Below are positions 1 through 9,996 of a stretch of DNA of 64,000 nucleotides, one piece after another. Under the pieces are notes generated by a model. That model saw nothing but the letters and a program-made list of their open reading frames with translations. It was not told the origin of the DNA and made no database searches. Where the stretch lies: contig OV050033.1 in NCBI GenBank assembly GCA_920105625.2, positions 127,471,821-127,535,820 on the forward strand, in the 5' to 3' direction. Positions within the stretch are counted from its first letter, which is position 1. Each line of letters opens with the position of its first letter. The position numbers and the translations under genes were made by a program. This stretch comes from Clusia tigrina. Taxonomy: Eukaryota > Arthropoda > Insecta > Diptera > Clusiidae.

Positions 1-190
1 AAATTCTCTAATCAATTACTGAAATTCAGTAATTATTTCCTGAAATTCAGTAATTACATTCAGAAAATCTGCACTCAATATCTGAAATTCAGTAAATATC
101 TCAAGAAATCTATTACTTATTTCCTGAAATTCTGTAATTAATTACATAAAATCAGTAATTATTTGCTGCAATTCAGTAATTACTTACTGC
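1..190. repeat. Minisatellite at the window start, unit about 19-22 bp
   Basis: Units of the form TTTCCTGAAATTCAGTAATTA repeat with variation to about 190. The array is probably cut by the window edge. Confidence 0.75.
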
Positions 191-740
191 AACTTAGCCT
201 GTTATTTTCGTGTGGGTCCTTTGAAAATAAATACTAAGGGAAACTCTAGGAAACAAAAACAATTCTAGAGTTAAACCAGGAAAAGGTGACACATAATCCA
301 ACAATCCCTTAGGAAGTGAGTCGAGGAATATAATTGTTTCTATATATAGTCCTATCGATAGTCTTAAAAAACTTTTGTTCTGAAAAACTGGATACAATCA
401 GACCAGAATTTAAAAAGTGTCCCTACAAATTATTTTTATAATTCTTACAAGGACTTTTATTGATGGTCGAACCTTTTTTACTAACAAATCAATAACCACA
501 ACTCCAAATCATTCCTAAAATCTGGCTCTACAAATACCAACACTATTGCAAGATTTCTGCCAATTTATCAGACAATTACGAATACGACTACCGAAGCAAA
601 CAGTTCATTGACACTAAAAAAGAGCAGATCATTTGAAACTGCCACCCCTGATTTTATAGAGAATTTCCCTCGTATTTTTATATCATCAACTGCAGATAAG
701 AATACCATCAACAGTTAGGGACCATCATTCCTTGTTTATT
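191..740. other. AT-rich intergenic stretch
   Basis: No coding, RNA or repeat feature could be supported; the minus-strand 67-codon frame has no coding character. Confidence 0.6.
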
Positions 741-751
741 GGCTATAAAAG
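741..751 (+). promoter_or_regulatory. TATA-box-like sequence GGCTATAAAAG
   Basis: It matches the metazoan TATA consensus and lies about 93 nt upstream of the 844 ORF start. There is no clear initiator 25-30 nt downstream, so it may be fortuitous. Confidence 0.25.
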
Positions 752-843
752 TTCAGCGAAACCACCAGAAATGTCGTTTCCCAAACTGTTAACCAGACCA
801 CACACATTTCAGTTGTCCTTCCCACATACTCACACATAATTGC

Positions 844-1215
844 ATGGCGAGCACACCTCCCAGCGCAGTGCATCATTACACAATTGTGAACAGCAAAAAG
901 CTTTGTGCCGGGTATGGCGCAGGCGTGGACAAACTGTGCAGCAAGCAAATGGCAACGAAAGAGTGGACAACCCATAAAACAACCACTTCCCATGAGGTGG
1001 TGTCGACAAACAGACAGCACAGCAAAAAAGAACGCCACCCAGCACAGCAAAAGCCAGCAGGAGGTGCGAGCATAAATGAACGTATTACTGAAATAGCAAA
1101 AAGACTCAGTGCAATTGCATTGCGGGATTATGCTGGGTTGGGGTTAATGCAACTACTACAAAGGAACGATGGAAAGATTATTGATTACACAAAAACCAAA
1201 CAGGGGGAGATTTGA
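844..1215 (+). CDS. Hypothetical 123-aa ORF downstream of a TATA box
   Basis: An unusually GC-rich island for this window holds ATG at 844 to TGA at 1213-1215. The protein is basic and Thr/Ser/Lys-rich (for example KKERHPAQQKPAGG) with a more regular C-terminal part (INERITEIAKRLSAIALRDY). No family is recognised. GGCTATAAAAG lies at 741-751, and a 22-codon ORF (771-839) ends 5 nt before this start. The opposite strand is also open here, which weakens the case. It may be a transposon remnant. Confidence 0.25.
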   Translation: MASTPPSAVHHYTIVNSKKLCAGYGAGVDKLCSKQMATKEWTTHKTTTSHEVVSTNRQHSKKERHPAQQKPAGGASINERITEIAKRLSAIALRDYAGLGLMQLLQRNDGKIIDYTKTKQGEI

Positions 1216-1561
1216 AGCCCTAAAATGTCAACCGCGCCTATAGACACGGAAGCGAGGGGAAACAGGAGCGGGGAGGGTGCTGCTGCAGCATGAAAAGTGA
1301 TTATCCAAGTTTTTAATTAAAAGTCAATGGAAATTTGAGGAATTTACGTCGTGTTGCAGCAAGTAGCGAAATGGTTAAAAAAAGCAAATCGAAAATTTCG
1401 AGTCGATAGGAAATGAGATTCTTTATTGGGAATGGAAAGGAAGTCTTGGAAGATTATGTTTAAAGTTACAAAACATATCCCTAAATTGTATACGCTTCAT
1501 TTCATTCGGAATATATAACCTAATTGAGGAATTAACGAGATATTGAGCTGAAATATGTACT

Positions 1562-1717
1562 TGGTATCGCAGCTGTCAAGAAAAGGATGAAGAAGAGACG
1601 GTTATCCATCCACTTTGTCACAGTCCGGACCTCTCCTAGCGCATGTTGAATACCCTAGGCTGTCCCCTCTTTAATGACCTGAACGATCTCAAATCAATCA
1701 TTATAAAGACTTTTTGA
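1562..1717 (+). pseudogene. Relic of a non-LTR retrotransposon ORF2 C-terminus
   Basis: The plus-strand frame reads WYRSCQEKDEEETVIHPLCH, then SPDLS, a stop, and RMLNTLGCPLFNDLNDL. This matches the Cys/His segment C-x2-C...EEE(T)-x-H-x2-C-x-C/S-PAL that ends the second ORF of RNase-H-bearing non-LTR elements (I/LOA/R1/Jockey-like). One internal stop and a changed last Cys (HSP for HCP) show decay. Sequence to about 1850 may be its 3' UTR. Confidence 0.55.
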
Positions 1718-3596
1718 AATTATTTCTGCTCTCAAAATAGCTGGAGATACCCTAACTTGCGGTTGCACAATGGGCCTGGGTATGCTTTGTGCCGGGTGTC
1801 CTTCCCAATGTGACATCCACTTAAACCTATTTAACTATCTATGTCCAGTTTATATACACCTCTAATTTCTGAGAAACCATAACTAAAGAAGAGACCGAGA
1901 AAGAGTATGAGATACTAAAGAAGAGACCGAGGAAGAGAATTAGATACTAACGATGAAATCGTACAGACAATTGAAAAGGACCTCAAAATCGAGGTTTGAT
2001 CGACTGATCAGTCACATAAAAAAATATCTTACGCCTATTTGTGTACGTCTCTTTTACTTTGGAGTATAACTCAATAACGCAAGTACATATAAAGTAGGGA
2101 AATCGAGACTAAAGATATACATATATAAAATGATTACTGACAGATATATATACATATAAAATGAATTCCTTTCGTACACAAATACGCCCAATTTATGCAA
2201 GCTAATATTATTCTACACAGTGAATAGATCTATCTCTCTTCTTTCTTTCTGCGTATATTACATTTCTTTATTATTTCAGCAACAAAAGACATATTGTAAT
2301 AAAGTTCTACATAGTCGTACATAATCCCCGATTTTGAATTAAAGATTAGTTAGGACTTCAATTATGAATTTTCATTACAATAAAATAAAAACGTCCCGTG
2401 GGTTTATATTGAAGTTCGAACTGATATTTGATGTTGAACAATTGAGTGTTCTACTTGGAAATTTGAAACCACACACTTCTCCCCTTTCCAATTATAAGCA
2501 GATTATATCAGGAATCATAAACGAAAACATCAACAAATTTTTAGTACTACGAATGAATTGACTAGAGAAACTTTGGTCGATGGAGGATTAAAATGGAAAG
2601 CAGACACCATCACAATTAGAGAACAAGATTTTTGGATGTTCAAACAAAATATGATCATATATAAAAAAAATATTATCATTCCGCCCCTTCGTTTTGCTCT
2701 ATAAACCTCTATAATACTCGTATTAAATGTAGAATTAAGTTTGTGCTGCATTCAAACAACGCGTTGAAAATATTAAACTTAATTAGTCCAAAAAACAGGC
2801 ACGATGACCACAACTTCGTTCATTTAATATTTAATTTATTATTTATATCAAATCTTTTGTATAACTAATAAGAGTTCTATTCCAATAATCTAATAAATTT
2901 CGTATGGAAATTGGCTGTATATGTTTCGCATGTACTCACATATTAATTTATTAATACTCACACAAATAATTTAATTATAAACAGAATAAAGCGAATGCAA
3001 GTCATCATTACAGGCCACGTTTTTGTGCCGCCACATTTATTCAAGCAGAGAATAATTAAATTATTGTTTATACATTCCTAATACGTATTTAGCAATGGAA
3101 TGCAGGATATGCTTGTAACAGGTGCTCGATTAATGTGGGGAGGATAGGTGGGGAGGTAGGGTATAAAAGAATGAATTAGGATGGGACTCTATTAATATAT
3201 ACTCAAATCAATGCTAACTATAAAAAAACTATAAACTTGTTAAAACCACTCCCCGGGTTATAATATCTAAAGTGGTAGGGCAGGCATATACGAATAAGTA
3301 TTTCTAGTTTACTATGACGGATTCACGACGAAAGGTTCTTGAGAACCAACTCTTCTTTAAATTGAAAATCCGCAACTATTGAAAGTTCCAACTCAACTTC
3401 ATAATAAGTGCAACTATTGAACGGAAAATTCTTATTATATCCCCCCCATGGTCGGTGAGATTGCAAGTTCCCCCAGTTATGAATTGCTTAGTCAAAAACT
3501 TATTCTATAAAATGATTACGTTAATTACAGTCCAAACTTTAAAACCCACCACCATTACAATAAATGTACGTAAATGTAACTTTAAAAGGTAAGCGA
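1718..3596. other. AT-rich intergenic stretch
   Basis: Contains possible 3' UTR of the non-LTR relic (to about 1850) and GAAGAGACCGA(G/A)AAGAG repeated near 1890-1935. Otherwise nothing is recognised. Confidence 0.5.
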
Positions 3597-5210
3597 CCTC
3601 ACTCTCTCTTTATGTTTCTTTCTCTATCTCTCTCTCTCTGTGTTTTTCTAACTTTCTATTTCACTTCCTAACTTTCTCTCCCAATCTTTCTCTATTTCTT
3701 TTTCTCCTTATGCTTAACTATTTCTTTCTCTCCCTATCTATCTCTCTGTTTCTTTCTCTCTATTTCTTTCCATCCTTCTATTTATTTCTTTCTCTCAATA
3801 TTTCCCTCTATTTCTTTCTCTCTTTATATTTTTCTCTACTTCTTTACTCCCTATCTTTCTCTCTGTTGCTTTCTGTGCCTATCCTTCTTTCATTCTTTCT
3901 TTCTTTCTTTCTCTCCCTTCCTTTCTATTTCCACAGTTCTCTTTATATATTCATCTTTCTATCTATTTCTTTCTCTCCATATCTCTCTATTTCTATAGTT
4001 GTCTTTATATCTTCATCCTTCTCTGTTCCGTTGTCTCTATTTTTCTCAGTAATTCTATGTATATCTTTCTATGTAATTCTCTGTATATCTTTCTATGTAA
4101 TTCTTTGTATATCTTTCTATGTAACTTTCTGAATATCTTTCTATGCAATTCTCTGTCGTATTTCTCTGAATATCTCGGTCTGTATATCTGTCTGTATATC
4201 TATCTGTGTATCTCTCTCTGAATATCTCTCAAGTATATCTCTCTAAGTATATCTCTTTCAGTATATATCTCTCTGTATATATCCCCCTGTATCCCTCTCT
4301 GTAAATTTCTCTCTGTATATCTGTCTCTGTATATCTCTTTCTGTATATCCATCTCTATATATCTCTCTGTATATCTCTCTATGTATTTCTCTTTATATAT
4401 CTCTCTATATTTTGATATATTCCTTCTCTATATTTTTATCTATTCCCTCTCTATATATTTGTATCTGTTCCCTCTCTATAGTTCTTGTGTCTTTGTCATA
4501 CGTCTCTATATATATTTTCTTTGTAATTCTCCCTCCCTATCTGTACATCTCTTTCTCTCTCTCTCTCTGTAATATCTCTCTGTATATCCCTCTATATATC
4601 TCTCTCTGTATATGTCTCTCTGTATATATATTTCTCTGTATATCTCTCTCTCTCTCTCTCTCTGTATATATATCTCTCTGTATATATATCTCTCTGTATA
4701 TATCTCTGCATATCTCTCTCTCTGTATATCTCTCTCTCTGTATATCTCTCTATCTGTAGATCTCTCTCTGTAATCTGTCACTGTATATCCCTCTCTGTAA
4801 TCTGTCACTGTATATCCTTCTCTGTAATATGTCACTGTATATCATTCTCTGTAATCTGTCACTATATATCCTTCTCTGTAATCTGTCACTATATATCCTT
4901 CTCTGTAATCTGTCACTGTATATCATTCTCTGTAATCTGTCACTGTATATCCTTCTCTATAATCTGTCACTGTATATCCTTCTCTGTAGTCTGTCACTGT
5001 ATATCCTTCTCTGTATTGTGCCTATTCCCTCCTCTATAATTCCTATGTCTTCTCGTACGTCTCTATAGTTATCTTTGTAGTTCTCTCTATTTGTCTCTCC
5101 ACCTCTCTATCTCTTTCTCTCTGTTTTTCTCTCCAAATTTTCCTCCTGTATTTTCCTCTCTCTTTCTATATATTTCTCTCCCTCTCTGTATTTTTCTCTT
5201 TATCACTTTA
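3597..5210 (+). repeat. 1.6-kb pyrimidine-rich low-complexity block with nested tandem arrays
   Basis: TCTCTCTTTCT-type sequence gives way to TCTATGTAATTCTCTGTATAT units (about 4046-4150), then TCTCTCTGTATAT units (to about 4760). Next is a regular 27-bp array, TGTCACTGTATATCCTTCTCTGTAATC, from about 4765 to 5015. The 27-bp period equals nine codons, so long repetitive frames appear on both strands; none is a gene. Confidence 0.9.
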
Positions 5211-6213
5211 GCTCAGACCCATTTAAAAAAGAAATTAAGAACTCTAATAATATTCCATCCATATTCTGAATAATATTGCAGACTATATTTCGTCGACTAT
5301 CACCACATTTTATTTAGAGTAGGTCGAAGTGTAGCGTGCATAGAATACCCGCAAAGCAGATGATAATTATGATAGCAAAATGAAAGAGGGGTTACCGGGT
5401 TACGGGGGGAGAAGAAAGGGGTTACGTGTATATGAAATTACAAATTAGCAACCACAGCAATTAAACTAATTAATGATTAAGTGATCAAGATCTTAAGTCG
5501 TATTGCATATGTAAAAAACGCAATTCAAAGCGGACTATGGACCCAAAACAGTTCTACAACAATTTACAAAATTGAAAAAGATTTGTCATAACGAAAAAAA
5601 CAACCTGTAGAACTGAGTTCCTTTAATAATGGGGGATTAATTGAACTTCAAATATTCACAGACAATATATTTTATATAATTCCATTGTGGGTAGCAGCGC
5701 CATTCGGTTTTTTGGGCACATGCACAAGTCGCCCAACTTCATTCACCAGCTCAATATCAAATTTTGTTCGAAGTAAAAGAGAAACTTATCAGAATCAGAC
5801 TTGTAAACTCTCCCAGCTATTTATTAAAAGAGGTCGGGTCATTTGCCTCATATGTGTCAAGGCTTTACTAAATTTACTAAACTGAACAAGCCACCAATTG
5901 ACGGAAACTGCGGGCACATATTTAAACGCATGCATGCATATTTCGAGTCCAATTAGAGTGAAGTTGTTTTCAATAAAATATTGTACATATTTACATGGTG
6001 CACACGCACATATATGTATATATAGCATGTACAATAAAATATTTCGGAACGTAAATACAAGCCAATATATACATGTACATATATAAATTATCTTCACAAT
6101 GTTATTTATTGAGCTGTTCACAGAGCGAAGTGCGAACAACCAAAAAATCAACATTTCAGTCAATATATAAAAATAAAATTCATTTAATTGCTTAATTATC
6201 GGAGCTTTATACG

Positions 6214-6215
<2 letters not shown>
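5211..6215. other. AT-rich intergenic stretch
   Basis: Short open frames on both strands overlap without coding character; nothing is recognised. Confidence 0.5.

Positions 6216-6300
<85 letters not shown>
6216..6300. repeat. (AT)n microsatellite
   Basis: An uninterrupted AT dinucleotide run of about 85 bp. Confidence 0.97.
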
Positions 6301-6304
<4 letters not shown>

Positions 6305-6604
6305 TTATATATAGATTTTGAAGTGTTTACATGTGAATTAAGGTCTGTTGAGATGTACTCGCACAGATAGTAAACGAAAATATTGCACGTGATGTCGGCA
6401 TGGAAACTTCAATTTTCAATGAATTTATAGCGGAACAATTTAATTCACGAGCATTCATCGGCTGGGAAGTCGCCTCTTTTTTGCATGACCTACAATGAAT
6501 TCTCCAAACAAATTTGAAGAACAAACAAAAAAATTAAATAAGGCACGGTCACAAATACACTTGATCAATCTTGTTACGAGTACCACAGAAAACTTGAACT
6601 TATT

Positions 6605-6955
6605 GTCCCACGACTGACTTTCAGAATCCTCTCAGTGACTCTCTGCCTTTCAGAATCCACTGAGTGACTGATTTCCAGAATCCGCTGCGTTAGCTGACTT
6701 TCAGAATGCTCTCTCTGACTGACTGACTTTCAGAATCCTCCGTGTGACTGACTTTCAGAATCCTCCGTGTGACTGACTTTTGGAAACCTCTGAGTGACTC
6801 TCTGACTTCCAGAATCCGTTGAGTGACTGACTTTCAGAATCCTCTGAGTGACTCACTCACTTTCAGATCCGCTGAGTGACTCTCTGACTTTTAGAATCCT
6901 CTGTATGGCTGACTTTCAGAACATCTGTGTGACTGACTACTGACGTTCAAAATCC
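6605..6955. repeat. Minisatellite, unit about 27 bp
   Basis: GACTGACTTTCAGAATCCTC plus 5-8 variable bases recurs about a dozen times, with variants such as CCGCTGAGTGACTCTCTGA. Confidence 0.85.
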
Positions 6956-9290
6956 GCTCCCGTGGAGGCTTGACAAGCCAAAGAGTGTTCCAGTTTTTCT
7001 TCAGTGTAAGTTTGATTATGCTTAGACCGACCCGTAGAAAAGAAATGAAGTTCTGGAGCTAAACAATCTCATTAATTACTACATCACACTCTATTCGAAA
7101 GGGGATTTTTTTACGATCAGCAAAGAGCAGAACACCATAAATCTCACAAAGCACATACAAGGAGGGATTGCATATTTTCAAACGCATATGCTTTTGAATT
7201 TCCCGAAAACCTGCTCCCTCTTTAAGTGATAAAGGACTACATAAAAACCATAAATGAAACTACAGCAAAGTAGGAGCCAAGGAATTTTGTAAATTGATAC
7301 GTAAAACAGAAGATAAGTAAAAATATTCCTACTAAATCAGTTAACTCAAAAACGTATTTAAGTGCAATATTGAATAAATTGCACCAGAGCACAAATGGAA
7401 AAAGAAATAAATTCGTTGAAATAAAATCAACCTCACGAACGGTTAAATAGACAGGTTTTGAATATATTTTTACTTTTTTCGCTGTACAGGCAAAACTCGT
7501 ACAAAACGAAAGACTCAGCAAAAGTTCTGTTATATTGTCTAATTCCGCTGATCCTAACACATTCATTGTTTTTAAAATCGAAATTTCTTTCAGCGTGGAG
7601 GATGTTATAATTGGATCGTCCAATCATATTATAATAAATACTTGAGATTGTTCTTTGCGGCAGTGCTTTTGCAGGCACATGCGACAACTGAAGATAAAAG
7701 CTTGTGTGATGGCTAAAAAATGTTGTACAGGCTCAGATTTCTATATAATAATTATATATTCTACACTTACTATTATTACAATACTTACTCCGTAATTAAT
7801 TAAAACGGAATAAAAATGAAGGGTCTGGTAGATTAGTTGGAACAATTGAGGCAAGAAATATTGTAACATTAAGGAATATTTTATTATTTAATCTTTTCTA
7901 ATGTCAATGATTAGTACATTATTGGCACATTATTAGTACATCATTTGTACATCGTTCGTGCATTATTAGTGCATCATTTGTGCATCATTAGTACACTGTT
8001 AGTACATTATTAGTACATTGTTAGTACTTTCTTAGTACATCAGTCATTAATTTTATATTATTGTATTTCCGTCTGCCAGTCATTGTATTAGAGCGACACT
8101 TTGTTGTAGGAGTTACCTGTACTTGACTATGGCACAGGTATTTTTCTGTGTCTGCTTTTCTTTATCTCGAGTGTTTTTACTTTATTTTTTTTAGCTTATT
8201 TTTCTTTTATTTTTTTTAATTTATTTTGTTTTTCTTTTTTTCCTTATTTTTTCCTTTGTTTTTGTTTTTTTATTGCTGCAGTTCAGTTTATTGTAAAACC
8301 CCATCAATTAAATTTTTATTTATTTTAGACACGTTTTTCGCGTTTCATGCTCTGCTCAAAGCGTAAATTGCAATCAATACACACCAATTTAAATTATATT
8401 TAAACTGAACTAAAACAAAATAATCGCTGCACTGCTATAATAGATTGAACACACGCGCATACATTCTGTTTACTCGCCCGTCCCCTCTTCTCCTTCTGCT
8501 GTTTGTTTGTGTTACTTTGGTCCAATTCGTGTTGCTTTGGTGTGCTCAGCAGTGTACTATTCGCCTTGGCTGGCCACTCTAAACTTTGTTTATGCAAATG
8601 AAAGTAAAAATACTTCTTGAAATGCCAAATTTAATAAAACTTGTTTAGTGAAAAAGCCAAAACTTGTTTGAAAAGTTTCATTGCAGAGGAAGTGAAGGAC
8701 AATGGGCGGTTTTACTTGCTTCTGTGCAGACTGCAACAACAAGGTTAGATAAGGCAGAAACTACGAAATTACGGCCTGCAATAGGAATGGGGAGGAGGTA
8801 GATACAACTAAATGCACTATTGGTGAAATAAACCCACCACCACAATTTGAGGTAATTACGAATTCCACTCAATTCGTTATGCAACAAACCACGCCAAATC
8901 ATCAAAGAAAGCGCAGCGGAAATTTTGTCGGAAATTATTGTGGAGTAGAAAAAACACAAGCTGCACAAAATCTCAGCCTTGGAGTCTTAGTTCGTACCGG
9001 AAAATTAGCAATATTAATTGTGGTCATACTTCAAATGGCTCACAATAACCCTAGAGTTTAGGAGTTAAATAAGAGGATATAAATCTTTTCTGTTCACCAT
9101 ATGAATAGAAGTCACCTAAGGGTACAAAACATGGGTACAAGGATATATTGGATATAAAAAATTAGTTAGCGATAGTGAAATGTTTTATATGTGAAGGAAA
9201 ACGTTAAAATATAAAAGCTTAACTAAAAATAAATTTTGTTGGTAAACTCAGAGATTCGATGTGTCTAATCTATTAACTTAGATTGAGTTC
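6956..9290. other. AT-rich intergenic stretch around a minisatellite
   Basis: A hydrophobic 128-codon minus frame (7237-7623) and an overlapping 84-codon frame (7433-7687) are seen, but neither matches a family I recognise. T-rich tracts occupy about 8160-8280. Confidence 0.45.
7905..8045. repeat. Short-unit tandem repeat (about 11 bp)
   Basis: (A/G)CATTATTAGT, ACATCATTTGT and ACATTGTTAGT variants follow one another through the segment. Confidence 0.8.
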
Positions 9291-9294
9291 TATT

Positions 9295-9348
9295 TAGTTA
9301 AGTTTTAGTTCTATTTAGTTAAGTTTTAGTTCTATTTAGTTAAGATTA
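9295..9348. repeat. 20-bp unit repeated about three times
   Basis: GTTCTATTTAGTTAAGTTTTA repeats almost exactly from 9288 to 9345. Confidence 0.8.
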
Positions 9349-9443
9349 GAAAGAACAACCGTTCAGCATACTCCAAATTTCAACATTAAATGGTACGAAA
9401 TATGGACCTATAACCAGACTGTTATATATGATTGAAATTGAAG

Positions 9444-9745
9444 AAGGTAGGTAGGTAGGCAGGCAAAGCGGTCGCCGGCGGGCTCACTTAGGCCATCACC
9501 CTTTGTGATGCCGCATGAAACAGAGGTCCCATTCTTTCAAAGGTCCAGCCATTTGGAGCCCTTGATGAAGCAGTTGATGAAGCTAATCTTTTTAATTGAA
9601 ACATCTCCCAAAGAGTCCAGAAAGTGGTCACCCAGGAAAGTGCGCCGCCTTCTGGACAACGCCGGACACGTGCATAGCAGGTGTTGAATGGACTCTTTCT
9701 CCCCCTCGTCCATGCAACCCCTACAGAAGTTGTTAGAGGCAATCT
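9444..9745 (-). pseudogene. 3' end of a non-LTR retrotransposon (ORF2 C-terminus and tail)
   Basis: On the minus strand the frame NNFCRGCMDEGEKESIQHLL CTCPALSR... runs from about 9745 to a TGA at 9539-9537. It has the C-x2-C, H-x3-C-x-C motif and 'RRRTFLG' typical of the segment after RNase H. The stop is followed by a short GC-rich 3' UTR ending in a CTACCTACCTACC tail (plus-strand 9445-9464). The element is 5'-truncated, and a frameshift precedes the segment. It is from the same broad class as the relic at 1.6 kb. Confidence 0.65.
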
Positions 9746-9929
9746 CCAGTCCAGTGTTCCGTTAGGACACTAACTACGGAACCTATACTCAGTATATTTC
9801 AGTCCCTTGATCGCTTGACATATAAATTTACCAGATCTGTCTTGCTATTTTGCATCCTGTACCTTCAGGCAGCGCCTGCCCGCTAAGCGTTATTAAAGAA
9901 GAAACAATAAATACATTCTACCAGTCACC

Positions 9930-9996
9930 CTCTGTGGTCTACTAGCAAGCTATACTCACACTCAGAGGGTCGCCTGTTCAAATCCTTCACAGGGCT
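9930..9996 (+). repeat. tRNA-like sequence (degenerate tRNA or SINE head)
   Basis: TGGTCTACTAGCAAG near 9935 resembles an internal A box, and TGTTCAAATCC at 9975-9985 a B box, with tRNA-like spacing of 40 bp. Stem pairing is imperfect (CCCTCTGT with ACAGGG), so a functional tRNA is unlikely. It resembles the minus-strand copies near 61.4 kb. Confidence 0.4.

Noticed and set aside
3710..5068. Plus- and minus-strand open frames in the pyrimidine-rich block
   Set aside because: Repetitive products of 27-bp and shorter tandem units.
7237..7687. Two overlapping hydrophobic minus-strand frames, considered as a chemoreceptor fragment
   Set aside because: No recognisable receptor motif, two frames compete, and flanking sequence has no exon structure.
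9488..9742. 84-codon minus-strand frame over the non-LTR 3' end
   Set aside because: It is out of frame with the Cys/His ORF2 terminus that is clearly the real remnant.
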